From: Monilinia fructicola
Taxonomy: Eukaryota; Ascomycota; Leotiomycetes; Helotiales; Sclerotiniaceae
DNA: 64,000 bases
Direction of reading: 5' to 3'
Assembly: GCA_008692225.1 (NCBI GenBank)
Contig: VICG01000019.1
Coordinates: 124,001-188,000, forward strand
Shown here: one piece after another, positions 13,000 to 26,300 of the stretch
Numbering within the stretch: position 1 is the first letter of the stretch
How the letters are laid out: each line of letters opens with the position of its first letter
Program-made: the position numbers and the translations under genes
Notes under the pieces: generated by a model
Told to the model about the DNA's origin: nothing
Database searches by the model: none
What the model saw: only the letters and a program-made list of their open reading frames with translations

Positions 13000-13046
13000 T
13001 AGCCGAATGGTTAATATTCTTAGTTTTGAAATCCGAAATTCGAAAT
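13000..13046 (+). repeat. Best-preserved tRNA-like module (Ser-like anticodon region)
   Basis: TAGCCGAATGGTTAA (A-box-like) is followed by TTAGTTTTGAAATC, which looks like an anticodon arm with TGA in the loop, and then ATTCGAAAT (B-box-like). The order and spacing match a tRNA-Ser head. A full cloverleaf with paired acceptor arm is not visible, so this is a tRNA-derived repeat module and not a tRNA gene. Confidence 0.45.
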
Positions 13047-14078
13047 TAGTATATTAACAGATTTCAAAGTCCAAATGTTAAAAATAAGGTTTTTTCTAAT
13101 ATCAGGCCTGAATACGCTAGTAAAGCACTAGCGTGTTTTATGGGCCCGACCCACTTTTTGACTTTTTATAATATTAATCAATTTGATTACTAATTATATC
13201 CTTACATAATAATAAAGTTTTAAAATGGTTTTAAAATAATCTCAAGATAGGCTTAAGATTATTTCAAAATGCTTCAAGCTATCTTCAAAATTCTTAGTCT
13301 ATTATTACGTCAACACGGTATGAAGATAATTTTAAGATTGTATTAAGTTAGTTTTAATATAATTCCAAATCAATTTTAAGATGTTTTTATTAAATCCTAA
13401 AATATATTAAAATACATTAAACTATTTTCAAACAATCCTCAGACCGTTTTGAGATTGTCTCTAGTTCTATTCGGTCGGTTTGAAAGTATATCAAGATTTA
13501 TTAAAAGTTTCAAAATACTGTAAATTTGTTTCATATATTTTAATAGATTTCAAAGCTAATAAAATGATTTTCATATTCTTTTATTATTATTTGATAACAG
13601 CTTTAGATTCATAATATTAGCTTTATATTAATTTCAAACTCTACAAATGGAACTTAAAACAATTTCAAGATAATTTGAAGATTATCTTGAAGATTATCTT
13701 GAAATAGTTTAATATATTTTGAAATATTCCAGGACTTATTTGAAATATTTAAAAGGTCATTTGAAATTTCATTAAAACTAATTGAATACAATTCAAATAC
13801 TATTTTAATATAATGTTAGTACGATAATTTGTTAAATATCTATAAAGTATTTGAAATGTTCGAAAAAAATCTTAAAATAATATTAAGATTATTTTAGAAC
13901 TTGTAATTATAATAATATGATTAGTAATCAGATTTTTAAGTATTATAAAAAAAGCTTCAAAAATAGGTCGGATCTATAAAAAATATGCTAACATCTCATT
14001 AGCCAATTTTAAGACTAATATTGAAAAAAATTGACTTTAAGTCTGAGATTTTGAGATTTATTAAAATAATAATTTCGA

Positions 14079-14119
14079 ATTTCGAACTTTGATATTAAAA
14101 TTATCAATTATTCGGCTAT
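14079..14119 (-). repeat. tRNA-like A-box/B-box module (minus strand)
   Basis: On the minus strand AATAGCCGAATAATTG precedes GTTCGAAAT at tRNA-like spacing. It is the inverted partner of the module at 12001. Confidence 0.45.
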
Positions 14120-14661
14120 TCAAGCAATTATATTATAAATCTATTGAATTTCTGGATTTTCAAAGGATATATATCAAAAAATCATCAGAAATTACAATGA
14201 ATCTTAAAAGATTTTAGGATCATTCTAAGATACTTTAAACTATTTTTAATTCAATTAAAATTTCAAAATAATTCAAGCGATTTTGAGTTATTTTAAACAA
14301 TATTGAAATATTTTGAATTATTTTCAATTAGTTTTTAATCAATAAATACTTTTGAAATGGTTTTCATATTATTTTAAAACAATTTCAAATATGTCACATT
14401 ATGCTTCTAAGTAATGAATAGTTTGAATATAGTTTAAGATATTATTAATCTTATTTCAATTATATTAAAATAATCTTCCAATTAATTATAATCAAAATCA
14501 TTCTTTTAATATATGAGTTATAGAAGGATAAAAGTAGTAGTATTTATTTTTATCTATCGGATAAGCCGAAAGCTTATTTAAAACTTTTTTAAGTATATAG
14601 AAATGCGCTCAATTATAGAATTAAATTGAAAAAATTTGTAAAAATCGTTTTGTATATAATA

Positions 14662-15515
14662 AATCGCCTACCCTACTTTTCGCCACCCCCCCCATTTGGC
14701 CAGCATTTCACACCAAAAACGGCCATTTTAACGTATTAATCACTTCTTAAATAATTGATATAATCAATGAAGATTTTTAATAATAAATTAATATATATTA
14801 ATTAATACATTTAAAAAATCTTGAATTTTTGCGATTATTTTATAGAGAGTAATAAAAGATTATAAAAAATCAAAATTGGAAATTTTAGATTTATATGTAA
14901 ATCCTATACAAAATCAAAATCTTTAAAAAGAAATTAGATTTATTTAACAAAATAAGCTAAAAAAAATTTAAAAAAAATTAAAGAATCTTAAAACCAATTT
15001 TAATCGAATATGTTATTTTAATAATATATTATTATTTATAATAAATGTTTTATATAGATTCTTAGATTTTAGTAATAAAATTTCAGATAAAAAATTTATA
15101 ATTTCAATTTACTTAATAGTTATAAATTATTATATATATTTTAAATAGCTTTTTTATTTTATATTATAAAATGAATTTTAAAAAAAAATTTATAGATTAC
15201 TTTTAATGATTTTTGTTAGGAATTATAAATATTTATTTCAAAGTTTTAATTTTGTATGTGAATTTCCATACAAATCCAAAACCGAAAATTCTTAATTTTC
15301 TATAATCTTTTATTACTCTTTATAAAAAAATCGCAAAAATTTAAGATTTTCAAAATCTATTAATAATTATATATAGAAGCTATTAGGTTAAAATTTAACT
15401 CAATATATCATATATTTATTTTTCGTAGAGTTATAAATACGTTAAAAATGGCTGTTTTTGGTGTGAAATGCTGGCCAAATGGGGGGGGGGGTGGCGAGAA
15501 GTAGGGTAGGCGACT
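14662..15515. mobile_element. Inverted-repeat element, AGTCGCC family, copy 2 (complete)
   Basis: TA duplications lie at 14660-14661 and 15516-15517. Terminal inverted repeats begin AATCGCCTACCCTACTTTTC and end GTAGGGTAGGCGACT. The arms extend for about 280 bp with TTTGGCCAGCATTTCACACC-type subterminal sequence. Homopolymers of 8 C (left) and 11 G (right) are kept. The total is 854 bp with no coding capacity. It sits inside the right arm of a larger inverted repeat whose other arm has the empty site near 11545-11556. Confidence 0.9.
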
Positions 15516-16905
15516 TAAGCATAATATTTCATCTATTATGTTACTTTTATTTCATTTAAAATAAAAGTATAATATTAATAATATTGAATTATTAATAAAT
15601 TATAATAAAAAACTTAAAATTTATAAATGAAAGCTTAAAAGCAAATATAAATTAATATAAATAAAGAAAACTATAAAAAAAGTAATGGAAAAAAGATTAA
15701 TAAATAAAAAAGTTAAAAATTTAAAAAATCATTATAAAAGATAAAATAAATATAAAAATTCTATTAAAGTTAAATTTATATATATTAAGAAGAAAGTTAT
15801 TATATATTAAAAAAAACATTAAAACTAAAATCTAAATTATTAACGCTAAAACCAAAATTATTAAAATTAAAACTTTTTATATATCAAAATAGAATTTTGT
15901 AATATAAGAAGAATAAAATCAAAGAATTTTAATATATATTAAAATAGAATCAAAATTATTTCAATTAAAAAATTATCAAAAATAAAATAAACTTTATTTA
16001 AAATAAACATTTTAAAATAAAATTTAATAAATTTCGAAAACTTTGCAATTTTATTAATTTAAAAAAAGATTAAATTAAAAATTTAAATCCCTTTTGCAAT
16101 ATACTTTAAAGGATTTAAAATTATATTGATTATTTGTTAAAACGTTGAAAATTTTTTAAACAATATATTATATATAAAAAGATTTAAATACATTACAAAA
16201 GTATTTCTAATTAATATTTTTATACTTGAATTTAAAATAATACAAAAACAAAATCCTTATATATAAAATAAATCACTAATATTTTCAAAAATTAAATTTA
16301 AAGAAAATTTTATCTCAAAAAACTTTATCTTATATAAAGTTTTTATTTAAAATAATTTAAAAACAATCTTAATTTATATTCAAATTATTGAATTTATTAT
16401 ATAATTAAACAAAAAATCTTTAAAAAATACTAGTATACTTACTCTATTAATCGTAAATATTAAAAATAAATTCTCGAATTTTAATCAAGCTTTAATATTT
16501 TTTTTATTTATAAAACAATTAATTGTTCTGTTTTCTTTACTTTTTATATATTCTAATGATCACTTAATATTTATATTATAAACTTATATTATATTTTAAT
16601 ATTTATAAAAAGTTAATTTTAAAAAAATTAATATATTAGTTCATAAATATTATATTATTGAAAATTATTTATAAGAAAATATATAACCTAATGTTTTTTT
16701 GAGTATAGATTATAATTTAGAATTAAAAATCTTTAATGTTTTTAAAAGTTAAGAGTTTTCAGAGATTGATTAAAATATAATAATTATACCCTAGATAATT
16801 TCAAATATATATATCAAGATGAATTCAAAGTTTTTAGATATATACAATATTGATTTTTTATATATGTAATATTACAAAAAATATTATATAAATAAAGCTT
16901 CCTTT

Positions 16906-16990
16906 GTTAACATTAGCCCAGCTAATCTGTAGATCTCGAGGCTAAGCCTGTCGGGGACGGTGGAAGCTGTGGTCCCGTCCATGTTGTCCT
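16906..16990. other. GC-rich unmutated terminus of the large relic
   Basis: About 85 bp of balanced composition (GTTAACATTAGCCCAGCTAA ... CCGTCCATGTTGTCC) stands alone in many kilobases of AT-rich DNA. The counterpart at about 6928-7020 is the same sequence after C-to-T and G-to-A decay. Confidence 0.7.
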
Positions 16991-16997
16991 ATTATAG

Positions 16998-19900
16998 AAG
17001 TATAAGGATATTATAAATCATAATATGGTTTATTATTAGTATTTAATTCATTTATTAATACAAGGAATTCAAATTTCAAAATCAGTATAATAAAAGAATT
17101 AAAGGATATATTATCAAAATTAAAATCTTTACTAATATTCAGTTTGAGTTAAAATAATTGAATACCAGTATCAATATAACTTTTAATTAATTGGAATATA
17201 ATATATTTCTAAGTTTTCGATATAAATTAATAATATAATTATCAATTTCGTTATTAAATTATAGATCTCAGAATAATTTTAAAATTATTATAATATAATT
17301 GTAATTCTATTTTGAGATTGTTTCAAAATGATTCTGGAATATTTGAAACGTTTTCAAAAAAATTAATGGATTAATATATTTTTATTATTACTAGTATTGA
17401 ATTATATTAAGATTGTTCTTAATCAATCTTAATACAATTTTAAATTAGTCTCAAGATATTACGAAGTATATTACACTGTTTTAAAAGAATCTTTATATCA
17501 TGGATTGATCAAAATGATTTTAAATCCTTTTCATTAGGCCAAAAATTATGTTATTGATATGATTGCGAAATCGCTTCAAAAATTTATTAAAATTGTTTGA
17601 ATATAATTTTAATATCCGTATCGAAATATACTAACATTTCATTGCAATTTGTTAAATCTATTTCAAATTACTTTCAGGTCTAACGAATACAATTTTAGGA
17701 CAATTTTAAAATTATTTCGAAATAGTTTAATATATTTTAATATATTTCAAACATTAATGAAAATATTTCAAAACTGATTTTGAAATATAATAAAATTAGT
17801 TCGATACAATCTTAAAATACTGATTATTTTACTATTATAATAACTCGCCAAGTATTTTGATAATAGTTTAAAACATTTCGAGATAACTTTTAGATCATCT
17901 TTCAAGATCGTCTATAATAAGTTCAAAACTTTATTATTATAATAATATAATTGCTAAATAGTTTTATCAATCAAAGCTTAAAAACAGAAAAAAATAAATC
18001 GGACTTATAAGAAAGTACAATAACGTTCTATTAGTTTATGTTAAGCTTGATACCTATATTTAAAGAACCCTACCTATATATCTAGCTTCAGGTTTATGAA
18101 TCTTTTATTGTATTGATTTTGTGATATTGAATTCAGATTAATGGTTATTCTATTATTCAGTAACCCATTAAATGTAATTTTGTTAGATTCGTGCATATTC
18201 GAAATTCAAATATCAAAAGGTATTATATATTGAAATGATCTTAGCATATCTTGATATATTTAGAGGCATAATATCATATATTTGAGATCGTGACAAAATG
18301 GTATTATTTCAGTAATAAAGCCCTTTTGAGATTGTTCATTAAATTAGATTTACATTAAAATTGCTTATATCATTTTAAGACTTTCAATCAATTTGAAAAT
18401 AGTTTTAACTAATTTTGAAATGATTTTGAAGTATTGTGTGATATTTTAAGCTATTTGAAAATACACCATAGTTTAATATGATTTTTGATCTATAGTTTTA
18501 TAAAATCATAGGATTTGATCAATGATTATATAATTGGTAGAGTAGCCAAATACTTAATAACTTTAGTTTTGAAACTTAAAAATTTAGATTTAGTATATTA
18601 ATAGGTTATAGGATTACAGAGTTAAATATATGGTTTTCTTTGATATTAAGTTTGAAGGGAATCAATAAATTATTACCGTACTTTTTCATTTATTCGATTC
18701 ACTTTTTCATTTTTGAGTTTGATTAGTACATCGTTAAATCATTTTATTATTATAATAATAGAATTTATGATAGTTTCAAAATTATTTTAAGGTCATTTTA
18801 AATTTTATTTAAAACATTTTTAAATCATTATATTGATATTATATTAAGATAGTATCAAAGCTTTATTGAGCTGATTTTGATAAGGTTTTAAAACAAGTTT
18901 CAAATCGTCTTGAAATCGTTCCAAACTTCAATTATCAAATTTGAAAAACAATTTCAGAATATGAATAAATTATTTCAAAAAATTCTGATATTATTTTAAT
19001 GTTGTTTTGAAATAATATTAAAATAATATCGAAACTATTTCAAAAATGTTTAATTAATTTAAATTTTCTTGATCTAGTCTCAGACATACTGATATGATTT
19101 GAAATATTTCAAAATATCAATTGGAAATGAATTCTAGAAGATTTCGAAATATTTTCAAATAATTTTGAAATGATTTTAAAATATTCTGGAATCAAATCTA
19201 ATTTGTAATAATTTTTTAACATATAATGTATCACATCATAAAAATGAAGGAAAACTAATATTCAATTTATTAAAAAATTAAATGCTAATAGTCTTAGTTT
19301 ATTATAGGTAATGAGAACTCGATATATAAATAGATTTCAAGATTTTGGAATTCATAGTAAGGTTTTTTTTCAATATTAAGTTTTGACTAAGTTAACAAAA
19401 TATTAATATATTGCCCATGTGCTAATTCAATTTCTATTTTATACTCTTCTAATAATATATAATCATTTGATTACTATTCATATTATCCAATTTATAAAGC
19501 TTTAAAATACTTAGCAAATTATAATATTCATATTTTATCAAAATTTCAATATTCAGATTATATTGTATTAGTTTGAATATAATCTTGAATAGAATCTAAA
19601 ATTAATCTTATAATATTTCAACTAAACTTTTGAATATGAAAAATATATTAAACTGTTTCGAAATAATCTTGATATAATTTTGAAAATACTTATATTGAAA
19701 TTTTATTCATCAAATTTGAAAGTATTATACACTCAAATATATCAGAATCAATTAAATGACGTTTTAATATTATCCGTAAAATAACATTAATATAATAACC
19801 TATAAATATCATCAATATTAATAGCTTAAATAAATGAAAGCAGTTGTTCATATTATCAAAATACATAATAGAACAAACTCTTTGATATTCTAAACTCTAT

Positions 19901-20910
19901 CGAACCAACGATATAATTGTATTAAAGTCTTGATTATTCATTAATTAAATAGAAAAAATACATATAGGTATGCTTTTATATTCAATAATATTAGATTTAT
20001 TAAGAATAAAAACTAGTATTTAAAGCTTAAAAAAAGTTGGGTATACAGTTAAACATTAAAAAAAGTTAATTTATACTTTAAGAATCCTTATATCTTATTC
20101 TTTTATATATGCTATCTAAAATAGTTATTATATAATAAATATATTGATTACAAGTTAGTTATAGTAAAATGAAGAGTAAAATCAGAGGTATATTTGAAAT
20201 TCAAAACAGTTATTTGATTAATATACATTTGAATAATTTTAAGTTGTATAATAACAAATAAGATATAATAATTATAATATATAAACAATTTACATAATAG
20301 TACTTTTTGATAGTATTGAGAGTAAAGTTATTTAAAAGGTATGATTAAAATTGTAATGGTTTATAAGATATTTTTTAAAGTTAATACTATTGGCGAAGAA
20401 TGCAAAGGCTTGTTAAGTAAATATGTTTTGAAAGTTTCAAATAAAAAAATCAAAAAGTAAGGAATTCTTGCGATATTGAATACGAAGGAAATTCTTTTTC
20501 AATTAAAAAATGTTTTGTTAAATAATATAGCTTTTGATTATAAATAAAGATATTAAAATATAGAAATAATATATTGTAATTTTAAAATTGAACTTACTTA
20601 CAGTTTTGCAATATCGGTTTTAATACCTACTAGTAGTAATTAAAAAGTTTGATTCAAAAACAAATATTAATAAAATATATCCGGATATTTTTAATATTAT
20701 ATTCAGACCTAACAAATGGAACTTGAAATGATTTCAAGACGGCCTGCAGATTATATCAATTTCATTGAGTGTATTTTCAGATATTTTGAGATTTAATCAA
20801 GATAATTTTGAAACAAATCTAGGATTTATATTAATATTAGAATTAGTTTATATTACAACAATAAATTTTTCAATATTGTTGTAATATAGTGTTCATATAA
20901 TGACTTGCTA
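16998..20910. repeat. Degenerate tRNA-like repeat block, part 1
   Basis: The words are the same as in 2236-4850. Weak tRNA-like modules lie at 18544-18590 (+) and near 18120-18170 (-). Landmarks are TCTAACGAATAC at 17681 and CCTAACAAATGGAACTTG at 20707. No genes; many TTTCAAAAT and TTTTAAAAT words. Confidence 0.5.
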
Positions 20911-21671
20911 CTTAGTGGCGCAACTGAATATATTTAATACTATAGGTATTCAAACGGTCTTAAAATGGTTTTAATATATTTTAGTATTTTAAGATGAGAT
21001 GAAGTTAATTTAAACTATTTTAAGCTAATCTTAACATAGCTTAAATCGATAAAATATATTAATATATTTTAAGATATTTTAAAATAGCGTTAAAATGAAT
21101 TTAATAATTAAAGATTATGTTAAAAACCATATTAAAATTATATTAATACTGTATTAAAATAAAAATTTAATTGATTATAATAATATATATAGGAATTTGG
21201 AAAATAGGTAGTTATCTAATTATTATTGGTTATTTAGCCAAGTGATTAAAATGATCTGTTTACAGCCAAAAAAAAATTTGATAAGAATAATAAGAATAAT
21301 AAGAATAATAAGAATAATAAGAATAATAAGAATAATAAGAATAACAATAATAATCATTTTTTTCATTTTTTTTAAAAAAAAAAATGGGACAAATCCATTT
21401 TTTAAAGCTTCAATTTTTAAGCTATCTCAAAACTATCTCAAAACGATTAGTGAGTTTTTGCAACAATGCTAATTTAATACTAATTTAAGATAAGCTTAAA
21501 ATGATATTAATATCGATTGAAATAGGTTTTAATTATGATTTAAGCTATTTTAAGCTATTCTAAGCTATTTTGAATTATATTAAATTATTTTCAAGCTATT
21601 TTAAAACGTTCTTGATTTAAATCAAGAATATTTTAATATGATCTTAAACACTTTTAAAAGAGTCATAAAGT
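20911..21671 (+). repeat. Long repeat 'CTTAGTGGCGC', copy 1, with (AATAATAAG)n insert
   Basis: This parallels 29742-30584 and 41249-42010 from CTTAGTGGCGCAACTG to AAAGAGTCATAAAGTA. An A-box-like TAGCCAAGTGATTA lies at 21234. A 9-bp AATAATAAG tandem array (about 21280-21345) occupies the position where copy 2 has an AAT-type array and copy 3 has none. Confidence 0.7.
21280..21345 (+). repeat. 9-bp AATAATAAG tandem array
   Basis: About seven perfect units follow an A-rich run. The apparent Arg-Ile-Ile peptide here is only a translation of the repeat. Confidence 0.9.
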
Positions 21672-23349
21672 AGCTATCTTGAAGATAATAGCTCAAAATA
21701 CTTTAAAATGATTTCAAGATTATCTTATATTAACTTCAAAGCTATATTATATTATTAATAAATTTGTTAGGCAGCTTACTAATCAACCTCGAATAGTCTT
21801 AAAGATAAATCAAACCCACTGGCACAAATAAACCACATTCACATCTTACAAGCTTATTTTCAATCTAATATTAAGAATATCTTTCGATTTTAGGATCTTA
21901 AAATTTACTCACTATACTAGTATATATTAATTTGAAACTCTAAGTTTCGAAGCTAAAATTAGTATCCACCACTCAATTACTTAATCACTTATATAGTAAT
22001 CTTATTGATCCCTTGTAATATCAAAGATTATATATTGAAAAATCATTACAAATAATAATTAGTTTCAAGATATCTTAAATGTTCCAAAATAATCTTGAAA
22101 TGATTTTTGAAACGATTTTAAAAAATTTTCACAATATCTTAACATTAGCTTAGAGTTTTTGAATATTTTAAATGATTTCAAAAAAAATTTGAAATCGCTT
22201 AAAATCGCTTAAAAAAAGTTTTCAACTAACAAATAATCCCAACATAGTTTCAATCCCGATTTAATACTATTTCAAGATGATCTCGAACATATAATACTAT
22301 GCTCTTATGTACCTATAGTATAGAATATTTCAAGATAACTTTTAATAATATAAATGATCAAACAGATTTACTCATATTATTAAAATCAAAGAAAAACAAC
22401 CTCTTTTATATTCTAATAGCTTGTTAAAATGAAAGTGTGAATGTAATAGAATATTATATATTATTCATTCACTATTTTGAAAATCGCTTAGAATAAGTCT
22501 ACAACAATGTTGAACCTATTTCAAAACATTATCGCAGTACTAGTTCCAAAGCGAACTGAAACTTCTTCATTATGTAATTAAATTGACAATCTTCTGAGTT
22601 ACAATACCAGGAAACCTTAAGAATGTACAAAATCTATAAGTTACTAAAATTAATAGTATATTATTAGCCCAATCTAATCTCAACATTGAAAGGAACTTTA
22701 ATTTTAACTTAAGGATTCTTGAATTTACAAGTATTTTAAATTTAAATATAAACTTTGATTATACTTAAAATTGTTGGATCTCTGATTGAAATACTCATAT
22801 TGTTTTAATTTTATTGAAAACCTACGTCTTAATATTTTATGTACTGAAATTTTTTACAAAATATAATCAATCTTAAGGTAATCCTAAACTAATTTTGAAA
22901 TTCATTTGAATATAACCTTTGAATTTTCAAGATTTTTGAAGTAATTTTGAAGTATACTAAATTGACTTTGATTGTTTTTGAAATATTGAAAGCTATGAAA
23001 AGAAAGTTCAAGATCATTTTAAGGGTTTAAAAATATAATAAGGTTATCTTAAGAATTCATAAAGATATATTACCAAATTGAAATACTATTTAACAATCGT
23101 TTTGATGTTATTTGAGAACGATTTTAAGTACCTATATATATATAACATTACATCAATATTGAATTCTTATAGATTGCTTCAAAACAGTCTTCAATGTTGT
23201 CAATTAAATTTAAAGATCTTTTCTTCAAGCGAAACTGCTTGATAATTATTTGTATTACAATTTATATAATAAGATTCAATTCATTAATGGTATGATACAT
23301 TTGAAATGATAAAAAGTAGGTAATTACGAAATAATCTTGAAATAATTCA
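21672..23349. repeat. Degenerate tRNA-like repeat block, part 2
   Basis: Minus-strand tRNA-like traces lie at about 21925-21985 and 22740-22800. The rest is low-complexity TTTCAAAATGATTTT-like sequence with no genes. Confidence 0.45.
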
Positions 23350-26300
23350 TTGCTAAGTAATAGTAATGATAGTATTTATTAATAGCAAGTGGATAAAGCG
23401 TAAGGCGTAATCCTAAAAACATTTTGAAGGGTATATTAATATATTTAGTTAAAAATTTAATTATTTAATTTAATCTAAATATATATTTGTTGAAATTTAT
23501 ATGAATCTAATTTAATAAAAGCCTTAAAAAACAATTTGTTAAATAAAACAAAAAACTTGTTTAAAAAAACTGTTTTTATCAGTCAAAATTTGATACAAAA
23601 AGTAAAAACCAAAAAGTTTTTAAATTAATAATTATAACAATTGTAGTATATATAGAAAAAGAAATTCATGGATTATGAAAATATAAATAGAAAAGTGAAT
23701 TCAAGGATTTAAAAAATCAAATAATCCAATATATTATGAATAATAAAAAAATTTAATATAATTTTACATTTGCAAATTTAAAAAAAAGGAAAAGCTGATA
23801 GAATTATTTCGAATAAACTTTAAAATAGAATTTTGTAATATTTATCAATTTAATTAAATTTATAGAAATACTAGTATTATTCATCCCGATAAATAGTTAA
23901 AGCTTTTTATTATAATAAAAAAAAGAAGTATAAAATTATTCGGATTAATATTTAAAGAATTTTTGAGCTTTTCAACAATATACTAAATATTTTCAAGTTT
24001 CAAATTGATTATACAAATATTCCAGATTAATATTTTTATATTTAAACTTTCTATAATACTAAACGAAATCTTTATGAATAAAACAAAGTATTAAAATTCA
24101 GTGAAATTGGTTCTTGAAAAGTTAAATTTAAACAAAGGTTTAATTTTGTAAATTAAGTTTTAATATAGTATATATTTTACTAAAAATTTATTATTTTTGT
24201 TAAACATTGAAACAAAGTATTTTAAAAGAAAATTCATATTATTACTCGGGCACGTTTTAAAAGAGGCATAAGCGAATATAAAACTTATAATTATTTAATG
24301 AAACTTCAATATAATCTTATATGATTTATATATATATTAGACTTAGTATTTTAATATCTTTTTATAAAGTTTTAATATTATAAAAATAATTTTTAAGAGA
24401 ATAATAATACTATAAAGTCAATGATTTTAGAAAATTTAAGAATTTATTAATATATTAACTTGAAATTCAACGATATATAAATTTTGAAAAAAAAATCATA
24501 GAAAAATAATATAATCTTCAAAATTTCAATAAATATTTTCAGAGTTTAATATTATTTATTATACTAATATATATATTGATATAAAAAGCAAAAGATTTGA
24601 ATTTTTAATGAAAAAATATGCTTATATAATCCAAATAAGCAAATTTACCCCTTCAAAACTCGTAAATTTTCCTATATTTTCAACTTTATTAATATATATT
24701 TTAAATAATAATAAAGATATTAAAATTTTAAAATAATATATTTAAAATTTAGCTTTACTTTTATTAGTTACCTATAACAAAGTTTGATAAATTTAACTAT
24801 AATATTTGTTAAACTATTTAATATTAATATAAATCTCTAATTTTTCATTAAATTTTCAATATTCATATATTTTATTTTACTATTATTCATATAATATTAG
24901 ACTTTATGATACAAAATTTTTATAGTAAATTTCAAAATACTAAATCTATAATACCTATAAATCTTATAAAATTATATTAAGGTTCCGCTGAAACAATTAT
25001 AAGTTATATTTTAGCGTATGCCTCTTTTAAAACCCGCCCGATAATTATAAGTTTAATAATCAATTTGAGGTTTTAAATTTATTTAGTTTTATAGTTTATA
25101 AGTTTACTCATTGCTTTTTTTACTTTCAATTTTAATGTGTTTAAGGGCTTAATGAATTTTATAATTGAATATTTATATAATATTTTAATATACTAAAAAG
25201 GTTTTTTAAGAAAAGTTTAGAATTGTACTTTTTTAAGTATTAAATCATTAAAGTATTATTAATATAAAACTATAAATATTGAATCCAAACATTATTAAAT
25301 ATTTTTATAATATATTAGAAACTTTTCTAGATGTTAATAGTTTTAATAATAGAACATAAAAAGCATTATTAGAAACTTTTAAATTAAACCCTATTTGTTT
25401 TCTATTTTTAATAAATAGTATATTGAAAACTTACAAATTTATTTCCATTTTGAATTTATTTAAATCTATTTGAAAGAATAATAATTTGGTTAAAAAATAA
25501 AAAATTCATATTTTAAAATAATGAATGAAGAGATTAATATTTTATAAATTAAAGAATAAACAAAATCAATTATTTGAATTTGTAATACAAATCAAAGTTT
25601 AATTTTTTTTAGTATAATTTTATTAAAAGATATATTAAAATTTTTGAAAATTTAATAGTAAATATAGTTTTTTATATTAAAAATGTTTTTTTTGATTATT
25701 AATATTAAAACTTTGTTTATTAGTAATATATATTAATCGATTTTGGTATTCATAATACTAGTTATATTGTGATTTGTTTATAATACTAGTAGTTTAAAGC
25801 GGTTTTTTTTTTAATGTACTAAACTTTTGTTTTATAAGTTAAGAAAAATATTATATAAGTAATTATAAGTTTTTTAAAAGCAGAAGCTAACGTGCTATTA
25901 ATAATTTTAGTTGAATATATGATATTGTAAATTATAATTTAAGTTTTAATAGCTTTTTTATAATATAATACCTATATTTAAAAATTAGTTTTCAATCAAA
26001 TTTAACTTTTAATTATTTAAATGTAAACTATTAACTTTTCTTTAATAATAGGAATAAATATAATAATTAATTCATTAGTATTAATAAAACATATTACAGT
26101 AAAACTATCTTTTTTTCAATTAAATGAATTATATCTAATTTTTTTAAAAACAAAAGATATTTTGGTTTTAAAACTTTAATAAAAAATATTTTTAATTTTA
26201 ATAAATAAGGATTCAATATTATAGTTTAGAAATAAGAATATATGGAATATATATAAATTGTTAATATAATCGGAATATCAAATAATATTTTAGATTATAA

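Larger units (their letters stand above)
11711..14528. repeat. tRNA-like-module repeat block between two inverted relic copies
   Basis: The block holds plus-strand modules at 12001-12047 and 13000-13046, a minus-strand module at 14079-14119, the landmark GTTCCATTCG at 12470 and its variant at 13456, and the reverse landmark CAAATGGAAC at 13650. Plus modules about 1.0 kb apart suggest two head-to-tail units facing one inverted unit. GC remnants (CACTAGCGTG, GGGCCCGACCCAC) survive at 13126-13155. No coding sequence. Confidence 0.55.
14529..16997 (-). mobile_element. Large relic, copy 2, internally deleted and split by an inserted element
   Basis: Read on the minus strand, this copy has the same tail (14529-14575) and the same terminus (16906-16997) as copy 1. 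It is only about 1.6 kb without the insertion at 14662-15515. Segments 15520-16200 match 10800-11550, and 16700-16905 match 7016-7250, so about 3 kb is missing from the middle. The terminus is still GC-rich, which makes it the best reference for the ancestral sequence. Confidence 0.65.

Noticed and set aside
13000..13085. Functional tRNA gene
   Set aside because: A- and B-box-like words are present but acceptor and T-arm pairing cannot be shown, and the same module recurs in decayed repeats.
21242..21472. 76-codon frame with Arg-Ile-Ile repeats
   Set aside because: It is a translation of the AATAATAAG microsatellite and a poly-A run; its start lies in the A-box-like repeat.
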